Assembly (NCBI GenBank): GCA_021785095.1
Contig: JAJYGM010000512.1
Coordinates: 1-8,085, forward strand
DNA from: Actinomycetes bacterium
Lineage (GTDB): Bacteria; Actinomycetota; Acidimicrobiia; Acidimicrobiales; Bog-793
Direction: 5' to 3'
Length of the DNA stretch: 8,085 bases
Shown: positions 6,359-8,085 of the stretch, piece after piece
Numbering within the stretch: position 1 is the first letter of the stretch
Layout of the letters: every line of letters starts with the position of its first letter
Translations under genes and position numbers: made by a program
Notes under the pieces: generated by a model
Database searches by the model: none
The model's input: only the letters and a program-made list of their open reading frames with translations
What the model was told of the DNA's origin: nothing

Positions 6359-7903
6359 ATGGCCACGGACCTCGAGGGAGCCGACGCGCGTGCTGCCGGC
6401 GCATCCGTGACGAAGGTCGGGACGCGCCACGCGCCCGACTGGCTCGTCCTCACCCTCGCCTGCGTCGCTCAGTTCATGGTGCTGTTGGACGTCTCGATCG
6501 TCAACGTGGCGCTGCCGGCGATGAAGGCGAGCCTGGGCTTCTCGGAGTCGGGGCTGCAGTGGGTGCTCAACGCCTACACCTTGACGTTCGCCGGGTTCCT
6601 GCTCCTCGGCGGCCGGACTGCCGACCTCCTCGGCCGCCGTCGTATCTTCCTCGTCGGTCTCGCCGTGTTCACCGGGGCGAGCCTGCTCGGCGGCTTTGCC
6701 CAGGACCAGGCCTGGCTCATCACGGCCCGGGCTGCACAGGGCGTCGGCGGGGCGATCCTCTCACCCACAACGCTGACGATCCTCACGACGACGTTCACCG
6801 AGCCGCGGGCGCGCTCGCGCGCGATGGGCATCTGGAGCGCTGTGGCGGGCGCAGGCGGGGCAGCAGGGGCGCTGCTCGGCGGCGTCCTGACCGAGGAGCT
6901 GTCGTGGCGCTGGATCCTGTTCATCAACATCCCGATCGGCGTCGCCGCCATGCTGCTCGGTTGGGCCTACCTGCAGGAAAGCCGAGCGGTGGGCGACCAA
7001 CCGCCCCCCGACGTGCCCGGGGCCGTCCTCGTGACGGCCGGGCTCAGCTCCCTCGTCCTCGGTGTCGTCCGCTCCACGAGCGTCGGATGGGGCTCGTGGG
7101 AGACCGTGGCAGCGCTCGGTGGCGCCGTGGTGCTGCTGGCAGCTTTCCTCGTCTTCGAGGCCAAGATCGCCAAGGCACCGCTCATGCCGCTTCGCATGTT
7201 CCGGCACCGGTCCATCTGGAGCTCGAACCTGACGATGTTCCTGCTGTCGGGTGCACTCTTCGCCATGTGGTTCTTCGTGTCGCTCTACCTGCAGCAGGTG
7301 CGCGGGTACACGCCCATCGGCACGGGACTGGCCTTCATCCCCCAGACGCTGGCGATCATCTTCGGTGCCCAGCTGTCGTCCCGCCTGCTCGTGCGGCTCG
7401 GACCGAGGCCCATCCTCGTCGTCGGTGCACTGTTCTCGGCCGGCGGACTGCTCTGGTTCGGCCAGCTCGGTGTCTCGACCGGCTACTGGTCGGCCTTCTT
7501 CGTCCCGAGCGTCCTCATCGCGCTCGGGCTCGGCCTGTGCTTCACGCCTCTCGCGTTCGTCGCCACCTCCGGCGTGCTCCCACAGGAGGCCGGCCTCGCG
7601 TCAGGCCTCGTGAACACGTCCCGCCAGATCGGCGGCGCCGTCGGCCTGGCGGCGCTGGCGACGGTGGCAACGTCTCGGATGGCGGGCACGGTGGCTCACA
7701 TCGGCCCGCTCGCGGCGGCGACGTCCGGCTACACGCTGGCGTTCCGCATCTCTGCTTTGATCGCCCTCGTGTCGGCGCTCGCGGCCGTGCTCGTCCCGAA
7801 GCCGGTCTCCCCGGGCCCTCCGGTCAGTCCCGCCGGCGCAGGTGGGGGAGGGGCACGTGTCGCGCCGGCTCTGGAGCTGAACCTGTCCAGCCCTGCCCGC
7901 TGA
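6359..7903 (+). CDS. MFS transporter, DHA2 family (14-segment drug:H+ antiporter, EmrB/QacA-like)
   Basis: 514 residues. Family motifs are clear: LDVSIVNVALP (43-53) in the first membrane segment with Asp44, motif A GGRTADLLGRRR (84-95) between segments two and three, and GAGGAAGALLGG (164-175), the antiporter motif C region, in segment five. WRWILFINIPIGV (183-195) follows, typical of DHA2. Hydrophobic stretches continue to about 480, compatible with 14 segments, and the last 34 residues are a polar Pro/Gly/Ala tail. It should export an organic compound in exchange for protons across the cytoplasmic membrane; the substrate is unknown. The start is ATG 6359, where biased codon use begins; in-frame TTG 6341 is less likely because the codons between are atypical. 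No Shine-Dalgarno is visible. It starts 49 bp after the peptidase gene, in the same direction, and its 3' end overlaps the convergent minus-strand gene by 80 bp. Confidence 0.92.
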   Translation: MATDLEGADARAAGASVTKVGTRHAPDWLVLTLACVAQFMVLLDVSIVNVALPAMKASLGFSESGLQWVLNAYTLTFAGFLLLGGRTADLLGRRRIFLVGLAVFTGASLLGGFAQDQAWLITARAAQGVGGAILSPTTLTILTTTFTEPRARSRAMGIWSAVAGAGGAAGALLGGVLTEELSWRWILFINIPIGVAAMLLGWAYLQESRAVGDQPPPDVPGAVLVTAGLSSLVLGVVRSTSVGWGSWETVAALGGAVVLLAAFLVFEAKIAKAPLMPLRMFRHRSIWSSNLTMFLLSGALFAMWFFVSLYLQQVRGYTPIGTGLAFIPQTLAIIFGAQLSSRLLVRLGPRPILVVGALFSAGGLLWFGQLGVSTGYWSAFFVPSVLIALGLGLCFTPLAFVATSGVLPQEAGLASGLVNTSRQIGGAVGLAALATVATSRMAGTVAHIGPLAAATSGYTLAFRISALIALVSALAAVLVPKPVSPGPPVSPAGAGGGGARVAPALELNLSSPAR

Positions 7904-8085
7904 CGCCCCCCGGCACCGGGGCGGACGGGTCGTAGGGGGCTCGGGTGAGGATGAACGACCCGATGTCGAGGGCGTTCACCCGGCCGGCCTCGTCGCGAAC
8001 GATGTGCAGGGTCTCGCCGGCGTAGTACCCCGACAACCCGACGAATGTGTCGTCGCCGGCGGGCCGGAAGTCTGCTTCGCGCCCG
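7824..8085 (-). CDS. C-terminal part of a probable serine hydrolase (beta-lactamase-related) protein
   Basis: The minus-strand frame is open from the window edge and ends at TGA (7826-7824), giving 86 residues of a gene that starts beyond position 8085. The readable part contains DDTFVGLSGYYAGETLHIV, then RDEAGRVNALDIGSFILTR and APYDPSAPVPGGV. This looks like the small beta-strand domain that ends many actinobacterial class C beta-lactamase-like serine hydrolases; I assign it from remembered similarity, and the catalytic SxxK domain is not in the window. The family normally ends close to PGGV; here about 27 more residues (SGQGWTG to LRRRD) follow, all antisense to the antiporter's last codons. 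Codon bias supports the part above about 7910. TTG 8036 is not a start, because coding clearly continues upstream. Confidence 0.6.
   Translation of the reverse strand, partial: GREADFRPAGDDTFVGLSGYYAGETLHIVRDEAGRVNALDIGSFILTRAPYDPSAPVPGGVSGQGWTGSAPEPARHVPLPHLRRRD
7904..7923 (+). terminator. GC-only hairpin directly after the antiporter stop codon
   Basis: CGCCCC (7904-7909) pairs with GGGGCG (7918-7923) around an eight-base loop, starting one base after the antiporter TGA. No T-run follows, so it would be an atypical terminator. On the other strand the same bases encode the SAPVPGGV region of the serine hydrolase tail, so the symmetry may just reflect Pro and Gly codons. Confidence 0.22.

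Noticed and set aside
6351..6363. GCCAATTAATGGC, a small AT-rich near-palindrome at the antiporter start
   Set aside because: The arms are only four bases with a five-base middle and no -35 element at proper spacing; not enough to call a promoter or operator.
5623..6453. 276-codon minus-strand open frame spanning the peptidase/antiporter junction
   Set aside because: It is antisense to the catalytic domain of the peptidase and to the antiporter start, with no motif and no upstream ribosome binding site; treated as a shadow.
6325..7935. 536-codon plus-strand frame overlapping the antiporter gene
   Set aside because: The product is Arg/Pro/His-rich without membrane segments, while the other frame gives clear DHA2 motifs.

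Overview
The window is a compact, very GC-rich bacterial chromosomal segment with strong G/C preference at third codon positions. It holds short intergenic gaps, GTG starts and two apparent leaderless promoters. Together with the protein types (two-gene ABC exporter, DHA2 major facilitator, cytoplasmic DPP4-like peptidase, serine hydrolase with an actinobacterial-style tail) this suggests an Actinomycetota genome. An Acidimicrobiia-type lineage is a guess that the sequence cannot prove. I see no rRNA, tRNA, CRISPR array, insertion sequence, phage gene or replication origin.

Layout. Positions 1-1510 carry the end of an ABC ATPase gene and its membrane partner, joined by an ATGA stop/start overlap. 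An APH/CHK-type small-molecule kinase follows at 1550-2689, 39 bp downstream and probably on the same transcript. A 38-codon reading frame (2743-2859) with nearly perfect G/C third positions and a good ribosome binding site lies after it. Next, on the minus strand, is an unrecognised 367-residue protein (2869-3972) with helical His/Glu clusters that hint at a ferritin-like or other diiron protein. It is transcribed divergently from a 760-residue DPP4-family serine peptidase (4027-6309). A DHA2 drug:proton antiporter follows at 6359-7903, and the window ends in the C-terminal part of a minus-strand gene (7824-8085) that looks like a serine hydrolase tail and overlaps the antiporter gene tail to tail.

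How the parts may work together. The left block (exporter plus kinase) and the antiporter are all of types used to move or modify small molecules, but nothing here fixes a substrate, and I do not claim a resistance or biosynthetic cluster. The most distinctive element is the 54-bp divergent intergenic region at 3973-4026. It is almost one large dyad: a perfect 7-bp inverted repeat in the centre, flanked by 10-bp arms matching at 9 of 10 positions. Each outer arm carries a TANNNT -10 box 7-8 nt from the start codon of its gene. This implies leaderless, mirror-image promoters that could be controlled together by one dimeric regulator, linking the unknown metal-binding-like protein to the peptidase.
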